From Gottschalkia acidurici 9a (GTDB lineage Bacteria; Bacillota; Clostridia; Tissierellales; Gottschalkiaceae), in NCBI RefSeq assembly GCF_000299355.1, contig NC_018664.1, positions 2,650,380 to 2,714,379 of the forward strand: a stretch of DNA of 64,000 bases, given 5' to 3'. Position numbers and translations under genes: made by a program. Numbering within the stretch: the stretch's first letter is position 1; each line of letters opens with the position of its first letter. A model generated the notes under the pieces. The model did not search any database. It saw only the letters and a program-made list of their open reading frames with translations, and was not told the origin of the DNA. Of the stretch, positions 54,050 to 62,706 are shown one piece after another.

Positions 54050-54083
54050 TTTGTCTTGCCTCCTCTTAACAGCTCAGTTGTAT

Positions 54084-54143
54084 ATTATAAATGATACATG
54101 CTTTAGCTTACAAAATGCTTTAATATGTCTTACAGTTTTGTAA
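54084..54143 (-). promoter_or_regulatory. Promoter and operator of the ABC transporter operon
   Basis: Minus strand: the palindrome TTACA-AAAC-TGTAA (54130-54143) and a second TGTAAG 22 bases on (54107-54112). The second half-site includes the -35 TTGTAA (54108-54113). After an 18-base spacer comes TATAAT (54084-54089). The twin of the site before the response-regulator gene. Confidence 0.72.
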
Positions 54144-54159
54144 TATAGTATGTTAAAAA

Positions 54160-54223
54160 TAAAATTAAAAGCTCATCTTCAGTAAGATTTTAAAATCAAT
54201 ATCTAAACTGAACTATGAGCTTT
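54160..54223 (-). terminator. Terminator of the histidine-kinase gene
   Basis: AAAGCTCATcTTCAG (54168-54182) pairs with CTGAAcTATGAGCTTT (54208-54223); T-rich on the minus strand. It separates the kinase from the ABC operon. Confidence 0.75.
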
Positions 54224-54228
54224 AAATT

Positions 54229-55278
54229 CTATATAGTCATTAATATTGTAAATTTAGAACCTTTACCTTCGTACGATGAAACGATTATACTTCCTCCTTG
54301 TTCTTCTAATATCTTTCTTGTTAAGTATAGTCCTATTCCTGAACCTTCAGATTCCCTTACTACCTTTGATTCACCTCTATAAAATCTGTTGAATATTTTT
54401 CCTATTTCACTATCTGGTATGCCTATACCCTCATCCTTTATATCTATCTTTATATAAGTTTCTAACTTCTCAACACTTATCTCAACTTGTCCACCTTTAT
54501 CAGTGTATTTTATAGCATTTTCTAGAACATTTATTATTGCTTCTTTAGTCCATTTTACATCATGATTAATCTCTATATCTGCTTTTATATCTAGGTTTAT
54601 ATCTATTTCCTTTTCTAGCACTTTAAGATATACTCCATTAATTGACTCTACCAATGTCTGCTCTATACTGCATTTTTCTTTTTTCAATTTAATCATACCA
54701 ACTTCTAGTCTTGACATTTTTATAAGTGAATTTACTAACCATTCAAGTTTATTCACATCCTCTTTTATTTTTTCTAGAAACTCATGTTTTTCCTCTTCAT
54801 TTACGTTCTCCTCTAGTAAGATAGTATTAAACAACTTTATAGATGCTACTGGTGTTTTTACCTGATGAGATATATCCGTTACTAAACTTTTTATATTCTC
54901 TTTCTCATTCTTTAGAGTCCTTAGACTGATATTAAGTCTTCTTGTCATTTGTGAAAACTGACTACCCAGCCTTGATAGTATTCCTTCCTCCTCAAATTCT
55001 GAATGATTCGATATTTCCCCATCCATTATGTGATCTATTAATAGTGAAAACTTTTCTAATTTTTTTATAAAACTTTTTATTATTGATATAAATAAAATTA
55101 TATTTATAATAGTCATTACTACAAATGTAAAGATTACTGAAAATATGGTTTCATTACTTATATAACCCATGTTTATTGTAGAAAATATGATTAATACAGA
55201 TATGGTAGATAGTATTACTGAGCTTACAAATAATCTTATGAATAATTGCTTTACTAGTGGATCTTTCCTTAAAATCAT
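54229..55278 (-). CDS. Sensor histidine kinase, intramembrane-sensing type
   Basis: A 349-residue kinase. Two transmembrane helices near the N-terminus are joined by only about seven outside residues (MGYISNE), so signals probably come from a membrane partner such as the neighbouring ABC transporter. A HAMP-like linker follows. The phospho-acceptor histidine is in DISHQVKTPVAS (about residue 142). ATP-binding boxes are ENAIKYT, DEGIGIP and GSGIGLYL. The ATG at 55278 follows GAGGTG by nine bases. The cognate regulator is probably the gene at 47256, seven kilobases away. Confidence 0.9.
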   Translation of the reverse strand: MILRKDPLVKQLFIRLFVSSVILSTISVLIIFSTINMGYISNETIFSVIFTFVVMTIINIILFISIIKSFIKKLEKFSLLIDHIMDGEISNHSEFEEEGILSRLGSQFSQMTRRLNISLRTLKNEKENIKSLVTDISHQVKTPVASIKLFNTILLEENVNEEEKHEFLEKIKEDVNKLEWLVNSLIKMSRLEVGMIKLKKEKCSIEQTLVESINGVYLKVLEKEIDINLDIKADIEINHDVKWTKEAIINVLENAIKYTDKGGQVEISVEKLETYIKIDIKDEGIGIPDSEIGKIFNRFYRGESKVVRESEGSGIGLYLTRKILEEQGGSIIVSSYEGKGSKFTILMTI

Positions 55279-55480
55279 ACACCTATACACCTCTTCACAC
55301 TAAAATACATACTAATTTATAATTTAGCTTAATACTACCAAAAATACATATTTTATTCTAGTGTTTACCTCTATTAATCAATTAATTGATATTTCTTTAT
55401 TTCAATAATTTTGATATAATTAAGTTCATGGTATTACTTTGATCGTACTTTTAGAATCAGCTTTAGGAAGGAGTTTTTAT

Positions 55481-56542
55481 ATGAATATTTTAAAAGCAAG
55501 ATCAACGGTAGCATTCGTAGGACTTCTAGCTTTTTTAGCTACTGGTAGCTCTTCTCTATATGCTCTAAAAGAGCATGTCAATGATGGACAAGCTTCAAGC
55601 ATAAAGTTATCAAAATCTTCATCATATTCCAGTCTAGGTGGATTTAAAGTTCATTCTATGAAAAATGGTTTTTACTTTGATATAGGAAAAAAAAGAGTTA
55701 ATGTATCTAATAAAAGTAATTCAGTATTCATAAGAGAAGGCGTTGATATTAAAGAGTATTATTTTTCAGAAAAGTTTATGTTGTCAGATAATAGAGTAAT
55801 TTTATCTAAGTCCCAATATAACTTACTTTTAAATAATATTGAGAACAGCTATGCTAGAAAAGTAAGGCTTGGAGAAGCTATAGACAGAGTAATGTATAAT
55901 GACTATGTTACTATATATTCTGATGAAGACTTAACCAAACCTTTAGATAATGTGGATGTAGGCGATGATATTAGAGTTATAAATACTGTTTTAGATGGTA
56001 AGTTTAAAGTTTTAACCCCAGATGGAGAAGAAGGTTTTATTGATACTAGATTCGTTCGTATTCTAGATGAAAGTTTACCTCCTCATGTAGATAATATTGA
56101 CATTAATTCTGACTATATAATTACAGTTTCTCAAGATAGTCAAAATATGAAAGTATATCTTAAAGATAAAAATAATAAGTACAAGCTATTAAAACAATCT
56201 GATATATCTACTGGGCTTGAAAATGAACATACACCAAATGGTATTTTTACAATAAAACAAAATAGAGGACCTTGGTTTTTCTCAGAGAGATATAAGTCAG
56301 GTGCAAAATACTTTGTAGAATTTAGGGGTAACTATTTGTTCCATAGTCTACCTTATACTGATGAAAAAACAATTGATCAATTGGAGTCTGATAAAATTGG
56401 AAGTAAGTCATCTACTGGATGTATAAGACTACCTATAAATTTTGCTAAATGGGTCTATGAAAATATTCCCGCTGATACATTAGTTATAATTGATAATGTT
56501 GATATTGATTTAGACGATATAGCCAATAATAAAAATATATAA
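55481..56542 (+). CDS. Exported L,D-transpeptidase with one N-terminal repeat
   Basis: A 353-residue paralog of the enzyme at 41788. A signal peptide (about 1-28) precedes one copy of the 75-residue unit (about 50-130; FKVHSMKNGFYFDI, QYNLLLNNIENSYARK), an SH3-like segment (about 140-200) and the YkuD domain with catalytic C314 in STGCIRL and a histidine in LFHSLP. It forms peptidoglycan 3-3 links or related bonds. The ATG at 55481 has AAGGAG ahead; an in-frame TTG 42 bases earlier has no ribosome site. Its neighbours are the envelope-stress genes. Confidence 0.9.
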   Translation: MNILKARSTVAFVGLLAFLATGSSSLYALKEHVNDGQASSIKLSKSSSYSSLGGFKVHSMKNGFYFDIGKKRVNVSNKSNSVFIREGVDIKEYYFSEKFMLSDNRVILSKSQYNLLLNNIENSYARKVRLGEAIDRVMYNDYVTIYSDEDLTKPLDNVDVGDDIRVINTVLDGKFKVLTPDGEEGFIDTRFVRILDESLPPHVDNIDINSDYIITVSQDSQNMKVYLKDKNNKYKLLKQSDISTGLENEHTPNGIFTIKQNRGPWFFSERYKSGAKYFVEFRGNYLFHSLPYTDEKTIDQLESDKIGSKSSTGCIRLPINFAKWVYENIPADTLVIIDNVDIDLDDIANNKNI

Positions 56543-56551
56543 ATATTTAGA

Positions 56552-56598
56552 GCCATGTAAGTTAGATTTGTATCTATCTAACTTCATGGCCTTTTATT
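56552..56598 (+). terminator. Terminator of the second L,D-transpeptidase gene
   Basis: GCCATGtAAGTTAGA (56552-56566) pairs with TCTAACTTcATGGC (56577-56590), followed by CTTTTATTT. Confidence 0.8.
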
Positions 56599-57503
56599 TA
56601 TTTAATATACTCATTACTTACCAATATGTCAGATATTATCTTAGTAGGTATAACAAACTCTTGAGTTCCCATATAACCTGGTGCAACATCATATTTATCA
56701 AATGAAATTACTAATTTACTGTCTGAATTTATATAGAAATTTTGATCTTTTTTTATCTTCTCAAAGGCTTCTGCAAGAACTTCTTCTTTGTCATTCTCCG
56801 TATGAATCCAATAAGTTTTACTCTCATCTTTTTTCATTTCTTCTTTCATCTGACTAATAATATTTTCACTTATTATATTTATATATCTTTCATCTTTAAA
56901 CAAGCTTGGTAATGTGATTAATAATTGTTTCTTTTTATCTATAGTATCGTATTTTATTGTTGTTGAAGAAGAGCCTACAGTATTTACCTCATAACGACCT
57001 ATAGAGAGTATTTTATCAGTATCCGTCTTTACCTCGTATCCACTATCGACACCCAAATGACCTCCACCATTTTTCTTTAGTTCTTCCATATCAGACATGA
57101 AAGTATCATATAGTTTTTTATTTTCTTCTAAATATTTTTTATTTAAACTATTTTCTAATTGTTTATTTTCTAGTCCTTCTATCTTAGGAACTTTAATATT
57201 TGCATTAAATTTTTCCTCGTCTACCTTGTACTCTTTAAAAGTTAATACTTTTACAACACCACTTATAACTGGAACTCTAGATAAACTTTGTGCAAGTGAT
57301 GGGCTAACATTGACCCCTATAGTTAGTATCGTAACACCTGCTGCAATAGATGATATTGCTCTAATTTGATTTTTAAATCTATTCTTTCTACTTATATTTT
57401 TTCTGCTTTCTTCTACAGATTTTCTGACTAAGTCATCTAATTCTTCAGGAATTGGAGTATTGTTATATTGTCTTTTTAAATCATCTAATCTATTGTCCTT
57501 CAT
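56598..57503 (-). CDS. rsiV: RsiV-like anti-sigma factor / lysozyme receptor
   Basis: A 301-residue membrane protein. A cytoplasmic part (about 1-50) binds the sigma factor. A single transmembrane helix follows (SSIAAGVTILTIGVNV) and then an extracellular part with the DUF3298-type end (VISFDKYDVAPGYMGTQEFVIP). In Bacillus and C. difficile RsiV binds lysozyme and is cleaved to release SigV. The ATG at 57503 follows GGAGG; the upstream ATG lies in that site. It overlaps sigV by 14 bases. Lysozyme binding is known for the family, inferred here. Confidence 0.85.
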   Translation of the reverse strand: MKDNRLDDLKRQYNNTPIPEELDDLVRKSVEESRKNISRKNRFKNQIRAISSIAAGVTILTIGVNVSPSLAQSLSRVPVISGVVKVLTFKEYKVDEEKFNANIKVPKIEGLENKQLENSLNKKYLEENKKLYDTFMSDMEELKKNGGGHLGVDSGYEVKTDTDKILSIGRYEVNTVGSSSTTIKYDTIDKKKQLLITLPSLFKDERYINIISENIISQMKEEMKKDESKTYWIHTENDKEEVLAEAFEKIKKDQNFYINSDSKLVISFDKYDVAPGYMGTQEFVIPTKIISDILVSNEYIK

Positions 57504-58029
57504 ATTTAACTTCCTCCCCATTTTTTATATCCATTTTTATTCTTAATTTCTTCAGTCCTTGATATAAACGAGTCTTCACAGTATTTATATTTAAATTTAA
57601 AATTTCAGCAACTTCCTCTATCTTACAATCTTCAAAATATCTTAATACTATTATGCTTTTATAATTATCCGGCAATTGATCTAATTCTTTTCTTAAATCA
57701 ATATCTTCATAAGAGTCTAAGGATCCAGAATCATATCTACATAAGACATCCTCTTCAACTGCAACTACTTTTTTTCTCTTTCGTAATAAATCTAGTGAAG
57801 TATTCACTATAATTCTATAAAACCAGGTCTTTATATAACTAGCATCTTTTAAGGAATCTATAGATGAGAAAGCCTTATATATAGATTCTTGTACTATATC
57901 CAGTGCATCGTCAGAATTTCTCACATAACTATAAGCTAGTCTATAATGATTATCTTTAAATTTAATTACATAGTCCGTTATCTCTTCTTCTAAATTTTTT
58001 TCCTCATTAAAATAAAATGCTCCTTTCAC
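57490..58029 (-). CDS. sigV: SigV-like ECF sigma factor
   Basis: A 179-residue extracytoplasmic-function sigma factor. Region 2 (NHYRLAYSYVRNSDDALDIVQE) and region 4 (LDQLPDNYKSIIVLRYFEDC, LNINTVKTRLYQGLKKL) are clear. The GTG start lacks a good ribosome site. Alternatively an ATG a few codons in, behind AAAGGAG, would join the frame if one A were added to the A7 run (57995-58001). It is autoregulated if the ECF-type promoter at 58066-58094 is real. The SigV/RsiV pair answers lysozyme and other envelope damage. Confidence 0.87.
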   Translation of the reverse strand: MKGAFYFNEEKNLEEEITDYVIKFKDNHYRLAYSYVRNSDDALDIVQESIYKAFSSIDSLKDASYIKTWFYRIIVNTSLDLLRKRKKVVAVEEDVLCRYDSGSLDSYEDIDLRKELDQLPDNYKSIIVLRYFEDCKIEEVAEILNLNINTVKTRLYQGLKKLRIKMDIKNGEEVKYEGQ

Positions 58030-58065
58030 TTTTAAATATATAGCCCTTCATCTCTTTATAATATA

Positions 58066-58094
58066 TAGACGATTAAGTACGATAAAAAGTTTTA
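58066..58094 (-). promoter_or_regulatory. Putative ECF promoter of sigV
   Basis: Minus strand TAAAAC (58089-58094), 17-base spacer, CGTCTA (58066-58071). This resembles the (G/T)GAAAC ... CGTC pattern of SigV-type promoters and suggests autoregulation. Confidence 0.5.
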
Positions 58095-58130
58095 AATTTT
58101 ATATATTTTCATTTCTATAATATTTTTTAA

Positions 58131-58170
58131 TACAAAAAACTGATGATACTTTGTATTTATCATCAGTTTT
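58131..58170 (-). terminator. Terminator of the pantothenate operon
   Basis: AAAACTGATGATA (58136-58148) pairs with TATCATCAGTTTT (58158-58170), with a T run on the minus strand after panD. Confidence 0.82.
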
Positions 58171-58215
58171 AAAGTGTTCTCAATATAAGATTAAGTTCTT
58201 CTATAAAACAGTATA

Positions 58216-58599
58216 CTATAATATTTCACCGTGTTTCTCTTCAGATATTTCCTCTATTACTTTATTATTCTCATCTAAAATCAATATTTTAGGTTTCAAT
58301 TCTCTAGCTTCTTTTTCATCTACAAAACAATATGCCATTATTATAACTATATCTCCAGGCTGTACTAATCTTGCTGCTGCACCATTTAAGCATATAACTC
58401 CACTGTCTGTCTCACCTTCTATGACATAAGTTTCAAGCCTTGAGCCATTGTTATTATTTACAATTTGTACCCTTTCACCCGGTAGTATTCCTGATTTTTG
58501 TAAAAGTGTTTTATCTATAGTTATACTTCCCACATAATTAAGATTTGCTTCTGTTACTGTAGCTCTGTGTATTTTAGATTTTAACATATTTAAAAGCAT
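58216..58599 (-). CDS. panD: Aspartate 1-decarboxylase PanD
   Basis: A 127-residue pyruvoyl enzyme. It makes beta-alanine from aspartate. The self-cleavage site G24-S25 is visible in NYVGSITID, in the right register when the ATG at 58599 is used, which supports that start. The conserved [12 protein letters not shown] and [13 protein letters not shown] segments are present. Last gene of panBCD, four bases after panC, with GGAGGTG ahead. Confidence 0.95.
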   Translation of the reverse strand: MLLNMLKSKIHRATVTEANLNYVGSITIDKTLLQKSGILPGERVQIVNNNNGSRLETYVIEGETDSGVICLNGAAARLVQPGDIVIIMAYCFVDEKEARELKPKILILDENNKVIEEISEEKHGEIL

Positions 58600-58602
58600 A
58601 CT

Positions 58603-59454
58603 CTACACCTCCAAATATATATTATCTATAAGTCTAGTTTTTCCAAATCTAACTGCCAATGCGATTAGTGCTTTTTCTTCTATATTATCTATACTTTCTA
58701 ATGTTTTCGGATGTACTATCTCAACATAATCAATATCTGCTAAGTTCTTAGTTTTTATTTTTGATATTATAAAACCTTTTAGATTTTTGGAATTTCTTTC
58801 TCCACTTAAAAATAGCTCTTTTGCTTTAAATAGTGACTTTGAAAGTATTAATGCCTGATCTCTTTCTTCTTCACTCAAATATACGTTTCTAGAGCTCAAT
58901 GCTAACCCATCATTTTCTCTTATTAATTCACAAGGAATTATATTTACATCAAAGTCTAGATCTCTAACTATCTTCTCTATTACGGCTACTTGCTGTGCAT
59001 CTTTTTGACCAAAGTATGCATTTGTAGGTTTAACTATATTTAATAGCTTTGCTACTACAGTAGTTACTCCTCTAAAATGTGTTGATCTAGATGCACCGCA
59101 TAGTTTTTTAGTTATTTCTCCTTCTACAATTACATACGTTGAGTTACCGTCTCTATACATTTCCTCAACTTCTGGATTAAACACTATATCTGCTCCTGAA
59201 TCTATAGCTAACTTATAATCAGTTTCTATATCTCTAGGATAATTATCTAAGTCTTCATTTGCTCCAAATTGAGTCGGATTTACAAATACACTTACGACTA
59301 CTAAGTCATTTTCTTTTTTTGCTCTTTTTATAAGAGACAAATGTCCTTCATGTAGATAACCCATTGTTGGAACAAAACCTATATTTATAGTTTTTCCATT
59401 TGATTTGTTTTTTATTTCACTTCTTAAATTATCTATTGTTTTTATTAAACTCAA
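58603..59454 (-). CDS. panC: Pantothenate synthetase PanC
   Basis: A 283-residue ATP-dependent ligase that joins pantoate and beta-alanine. The HIGH-like motif is in VPTMGYLHEGHLSLI (about 30-44), and SVFVNPTQFG, NAYFGQKDAQQ and LALSSRN with KMSKS-like GLALSSRNVYL are present. The TTG start at 59454 has GAGGTG six bases ahead; the GTG three codons earlier lies in that site. 24 bases after panB. Confidence 0.93.
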   Translation of the reverse strand: MSLIKTIDNLRSEIKNKSNGKTINIGFVPTMGYLHEGHLSLIKRAKKENDLVVVSVFVNPTQFGANEDLDNYPRDIETDYKLAIDSGADIVFNPEVEEMYRDGNSTYVIVEGEITKKLCGASRSTHFRGVTTVVAKLLNIVKPTNAYFGQKDAQQVAVIEKIVRDLDFDVNIIPCELIRENDGLALSSRNVYLSEEERDQALILSKSLFKAKELFLSGERNSKNLKGFIISKIKTKNLADIDYVEIVHPKTLESIDNIEEKALIALAVRFGKTRLIDNIYLEV

Positions 59455-59478
59455 ACTCTTCACCTCTTTCTAAGCTTT

Positions 59479-60312
59479 TTAATAAAGCTTTTCTAATACA
59501 TCATCATCTATATTAAAAGTATGTTCTTTACCTGGAAATTCTATTTCTTTAACTTCTCTGATATATTGTTTAACTCCGTTTTCAATCTCATCTTTTAAAT
59601 TAGCATATGTCTTTACGAACTTAGGAACAAAGTCATCATACATTCCTAACATATCATTGATTACTAATACTTGACCATCACAGCTATTCCCAGCACCAAT
59701 TCCAATAGTAGGTATTGTTAGCTTTTCAGTTATAATTTTAGCTAGTTTTTCTGGGATACCTTCAAGAACTATTCCGAATACTCCTGCTTTCTCAAGCTCT
59801 AGCGCATCTTTTATTATACTTTTAGCTCTTTCTTCATCCTTACCTTGTACTTTAAATCCTCCGAACATATTTACAGATTGTGGTGTTAGTCCAATATGTC
59901 CAAGTACTGGTATCTTAGCATTAATAATCGCTTTTATTTTATCTATGACTTCTATCCCACCTTCTAGTTTTACTGCATGAGCCTTTCCTTCTTGTATTAA
60001 TCTACCGGCATTTCTAACTGACTCTTCTACGCTTATATGATAAGATAGGAACGGCATATCAGCTACTACAAATGTTCTATTTACTCCCCTTGAGACAGCT
60101 TTAGCATGATGAATCATATCATCTAATGTAACTTCTAGTGTATTTTCGTACCCTAAAACTACCATACCCAAAGAGTCTCCTACAAGGATGCAGTCTATTC
60201 CAGCATCATCTATTAGCCTTGCCATTTGATAGTCATATGCTGTAAGGACTGTTATCTTTTCATTATTCCTCTTACTTTCCAAAAATGAATTTACGGTAAA
60301 CTTTTCTTTCAA
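59479..60312 (-). CDS. panB: 3-methyl-2-oxobutanoate hydroxymethyltransferase PanB
   Basis: A 277-residue barrel enzyme. It adds a hydroxymethyl group from methylene-THF to 2-oxoisovalerate, making ketopantoate. Signatures include [47 protein letters not shown] and [17 protein letters not shown]. First gene of panBCD. It begins with TTG behind GAGGTG. A hairpin terminator ends 54 bases upstream, so expression is probably controlled in the leader. Confidence 0.94.
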   Translation of the reverse strand: MKEKFTVNSFLESKRNNEKITVLTAYDYQMARLIDDAGIDCILVGDSLGMVVLGYENTLEVTLDDMIHHAKAVSRGVNRTFVVADMPFLSYHISVEESVRNAGRLIQEGKAHAVKLEGGIEVIDKIKAIINAKIPVLGHIGLTPQSVNMFGGFKVQGKDEERAKSIIKDALELEKAGVFGIVLEGIPEKLAKIITEKLTIPTIGIGAGNSCDGQVLVINDMLGMYDDFVPKFVKTYANLKDEIENGVKQYIREVKEIEFPGKEHTFNIDDDVLEKLY

Positions 60313-60365
60313 TTTTAATCACCTCTTTTATATTCTTAGCCTTTAGAGTGGATATAAAGAGATTT

Positions 60366-60460
60366 AAAAAATCCTTTTTTATACAATATAAAAAAGGATA
60401 TGAAAAACAACTCTTATATCACTGTCTCTGTCCTTCAAGGCTCAAAGCAGATAATAACAG
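60366..60460 (-). promoter_or_regulatory. Structured leader with terminator ahead of panB
   Basis: On the minus strand a nested stem-loop (60460-60422: CTGT/ACAG, TCTG/CAGA, CCTT/AAGG) is followed by a 13-bp terminator hairpin (60371-60383 with 60387-60399) and a T run. It lies just upstream of panB. The place matches the pan RNA motif, known in Firmicutes before pan genes; identity is inferred, not shown. Confidence 0.5.
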
Positions 60461-60522
60461 TTAATTATTTGTTTTTATTTTTGACAAAAGTTTTGTGTAT
60501 AATTCCTTAGGATATTATCACC

Positions 60523-60710
60523 TGAAACTCCCACAGCTAAAGCAATGGGGTTCTATCCTACCCAAGTTTCTTTTACACTCTCAGTATCTAAATTAGATAT
60601 TTACAACATGTGAAAACTAGCTTGTATCAGATAGACTTTCACTAACTAAGCATATTCTAATGAATTACTTTAACGTTAGCATTACGCCCGCTTAAAGACG
60701 TTTGTTCATT
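60523..60710 (-). ncRNA. Candidate omega-RNA of the TnpB element
   Basis: The stretch between the tnpB stop and the element's right end. Its 3' end carries the terminal hairpin AACCCCATTGC ... GCTGTGGG-like stem (about 60531-60550), then TTTCA. In IS605-type elements this region is transcribed as the guide RNA, and the first bases outside the element (from 60522 leftward, GGTGATAATATCC) would be the guide. Prediction from family layout. Confidence 0.5.
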
Positions 60711-62174
60711 TTATAAACCCATACTACTTATTGATTTATTTTCACTATTTTTAATTCTTTCGATTTCTTTATCATGTAGTTTTCTAAAATTTTCAAATCT
60801 TCTAAAGCACAAATCTCTATCTATTTCTTTTAAATCGTCTTTAACATTCATAATCAAAAATGCACTATACATATCTCTTTGTATTTTATAACTGCTAAAA
60901 TCATTCCATCTTTCACTCAATGTTTTTTTAGTGTATTTATCTTCTATATGACTATATTGCGATGCTCTAACCTTATAAGTATTTACTACTATCAATACTT
61001 CATTGTTCCATTTTAATTTATTATCTAATATAGTTAACAACATTGCTGGTGCTTTATTTGCCAAACTCTTGCCAAATCTTTTCTTTTTATTAACTCTACC
61101 AGTTTTCTCATTAACAGTAGTTTCTTTTGCCCTAGCCTGAAGTCCTTTAAATTTCATAGTTTCAACTTTAATTTTACTTCCAAGTCCTACTATATAATTT
61201 GCTAATTTTTCATGTGATTTCTTCCTAATATCAGCTTGTTTCCTTTGTATTTCTCTTAATTCATTTTGTGTTTTGACATATCTATTAGATTTAATCCATT
61301 TATCTCTATTGCCACGATTTATAGTACCATTGTCATTATATTTATCAGGATTATTAGCACGTCTTTGTCTGTCTAACTTTCTTTGAAGTATTCTCTTTTC
61401 TTTTTCTATATTATTAATTTCCGGTGCTAATTCTAGCAATTTAACATCATATTTACTAGCTATAGCTATTGTTTGAGTTCCTATATCTATTCCCACATCT
61501 CCCGTTTCTATGCTATCATTAGCTTGGCTACTATCTTTATTTACCTTAATAGGTGGAACTCCATCTATAATTAATTGAAGATAGAATTTGTATTTACCAC
61601 GAATGAATTTTCTAACAACTCTACAATATTTAACTTTATTCTGTAGTGCCATTTGTGCATATTCATCATTCTTTTTTATAATAACTGGTATAGATAGTTT
61701 ATTCCATTCTAATTTATTATCTACAAATCTAATCCCTGTCTTATTGCTCTTTCCTTCTACACTATTCATTTCATCATATCTTTTAAAGTAAACTCTATTT
61801 GCTTTATGAAACATTAATTCTTCAAAAGCACTAAAACATCTAGTAGCTATCTTTTGAGCTGTGAAACTGTCTATATTTTTCTTAAACTTATGTTGCATTG
61901 GCTTAATAAAATCGTGAAGTGAATATTCTGTCAAGCCATATTTTTTATTCAGTTCTGAGAATCTTTTGTTTCTATCTTTACCTTTATTCATCCTTACTAC
62001 CTTTATATATTCCTTACTCTGCTTCATATATTTATATCTTTTAAATAATTCGCCTAAACAGCTATTATACATTTGTCTTGATATTTCTAATCGCTTATTT
62101 AATATATCTTCTTGAAATTTTTCAGTTTTTAACTTCAATGTTAATATAAAATTTGATTTTGTATCACTTGACAC
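60711..62174 (-). CDS. tnpB: TnpB-like RNA-guided nuclease, no zinc-finger cysteines
   Basis: A 487-residue TnpB-type protein. RuvC residues are visible: D in VGIDIGTQTIAIA, E in KVETMKFKGLQ and D in QRDMYSAFLIMNV. The usual four-cysteine zinc finger between the second and third motifs is replaced by YKVRASQYSHIEDKYTKKTL, without cysteines. It should be guided by the RNA at its 3' end and helps keep the element. GTG start at 62174 follows GGAGGTG; the ATG five codons earlier lies in that site. Confidence 0.85.
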   Translation of the reverse strand: MSSDTKSNFILTLKLKTEKFQEDILNKRLEISRQMYNSCLGELFKRYKYMKQSKEYIKVVRMNKGKDRNKRFSELNKKYGLTEYSLHDFIKPMQHKFKKNIDSFTAQKIATRCFSAFEELMFHKANRVYFKRYDEMNSVEGKSNKTGIRFVDNKLEWNKLSIPVIIKKNDEYAQMALQNKVKYCRVVRKFIRGKYKFYLQLIIDGVPPIKVNKDSSQANDSIETGDVGIDIGTQTIAIASKYDVKLLELAPEINNIEKEKRILQRKLDRQRRANNPDKYNDNGTINRGNRDKWIKSNRYVKTQNELREIQRKQADIRKKSHEKLANYIVGLGSKIKVETMKFKGLQARAKETTVNEKTGRVNKKKRFGKSLANKAPAMLLTILDNKLKWNNEVLIVVNTYKVRASQYSHIEDKYTKKTLSERWNDFSSYKIQRDMYSAFLIMNVKDDLKEIDRDLCFRRFENFRKLHDKEIERIKNSENKSISSMGL

Positions 62175-62190
62175 AACACTCACCTCCATT

Positions 62191-62589
62191 CTAATATCTT
62201 GTTTTTTGTTCTTCTACATACTTCTTAATAGTTTCACTTGATACGTTTCCAGCAGTTGATACAAAATAACTTCTAGTCCATAGGCTAGGCATTTTACTTA
62301 ATTCTACAAATTCTTCTCTAATGAGTTTACTACTCACTCCTTTTATCTTTTGCATTATGTCAGCTGGACTTAATGATGGTAGACAATTTAAAAACATATG
62401 CGTATGATCTCTATCACATTCTATTGCTATAATTTCTACTTCTAATTTATCGCATATGTCTTTAACTATTTCTTTAAATCTAATTTCTACATTTTGTATA
62501 TCGAATATCTTCCTTCTATATCTAGGACAGAATACAAAATGATAATTAATTAATGATACTGTTGTTTGATTCCTTCTATAATTTTTCAT
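62191..62589 (-). CDS. tnpA: IS200-like transposase TnpA (Y1 HUH)
   Basis: A 132-residue single-strand transposase. The HUH motif is H62-T-H64 in DRDHTHMFL, and the catalytic tyrosine is Y124 in TIKKYVEEQ. The start of the family, NYRRNQTTVSLINYHFVFCP, places the ATG at 62589. A longer frame up to 62637 is possible but its extra residues are not family-like. It cuts and rejoins one DNA strand at the element ends. It looks intact. Confidence 0.92.
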   Translation of the reverse strand: MKNYRRNQTTVSLINYHFVFCPRYRRKIFDIQNVEIRFKEIVKDICDKLEVEIIAIECDRDHTHMFLNCLPSLSPADIMQKIKGVSSKLIREEFVELSKMPSLWTRSYFVSTAGNVSSETIKKYVEEQKTRY

Positions 62590-62686
62590 AACATAACTAT
62601 ATATTAATGTGTGTATGTAGTCAACAGCTGTATACACGCATTTTTAATTATTATGTATTTTGAAAGATTAAAAGAAGGCTATCAAT

Positions 62687-62706
62687 CCCACTCCTGAAGG
62701 AGTGGG
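62687..62706. repeat. Left-end hairpin of the IS element
   Basis: A 20-base palindrome CCCACTCC-TGAA-GGAGTGGG, the imperfect-hairpin recognition site type used by TnpA. Confidence 0.75.

Noticed and set aside
60481-60502. Plus-strand TTGACA and TATAAT next to the IS right end as a promoter
   Set aside because: The spacing is only 11 bases, too short for sigma-A, and no plus-strand gene follows.
60711-62174. TnpB as an inactivated regulator-type protein
   Set aside because: All three RuvC acidic residues can be seen and tnpA is intact, so an active element is more likely.
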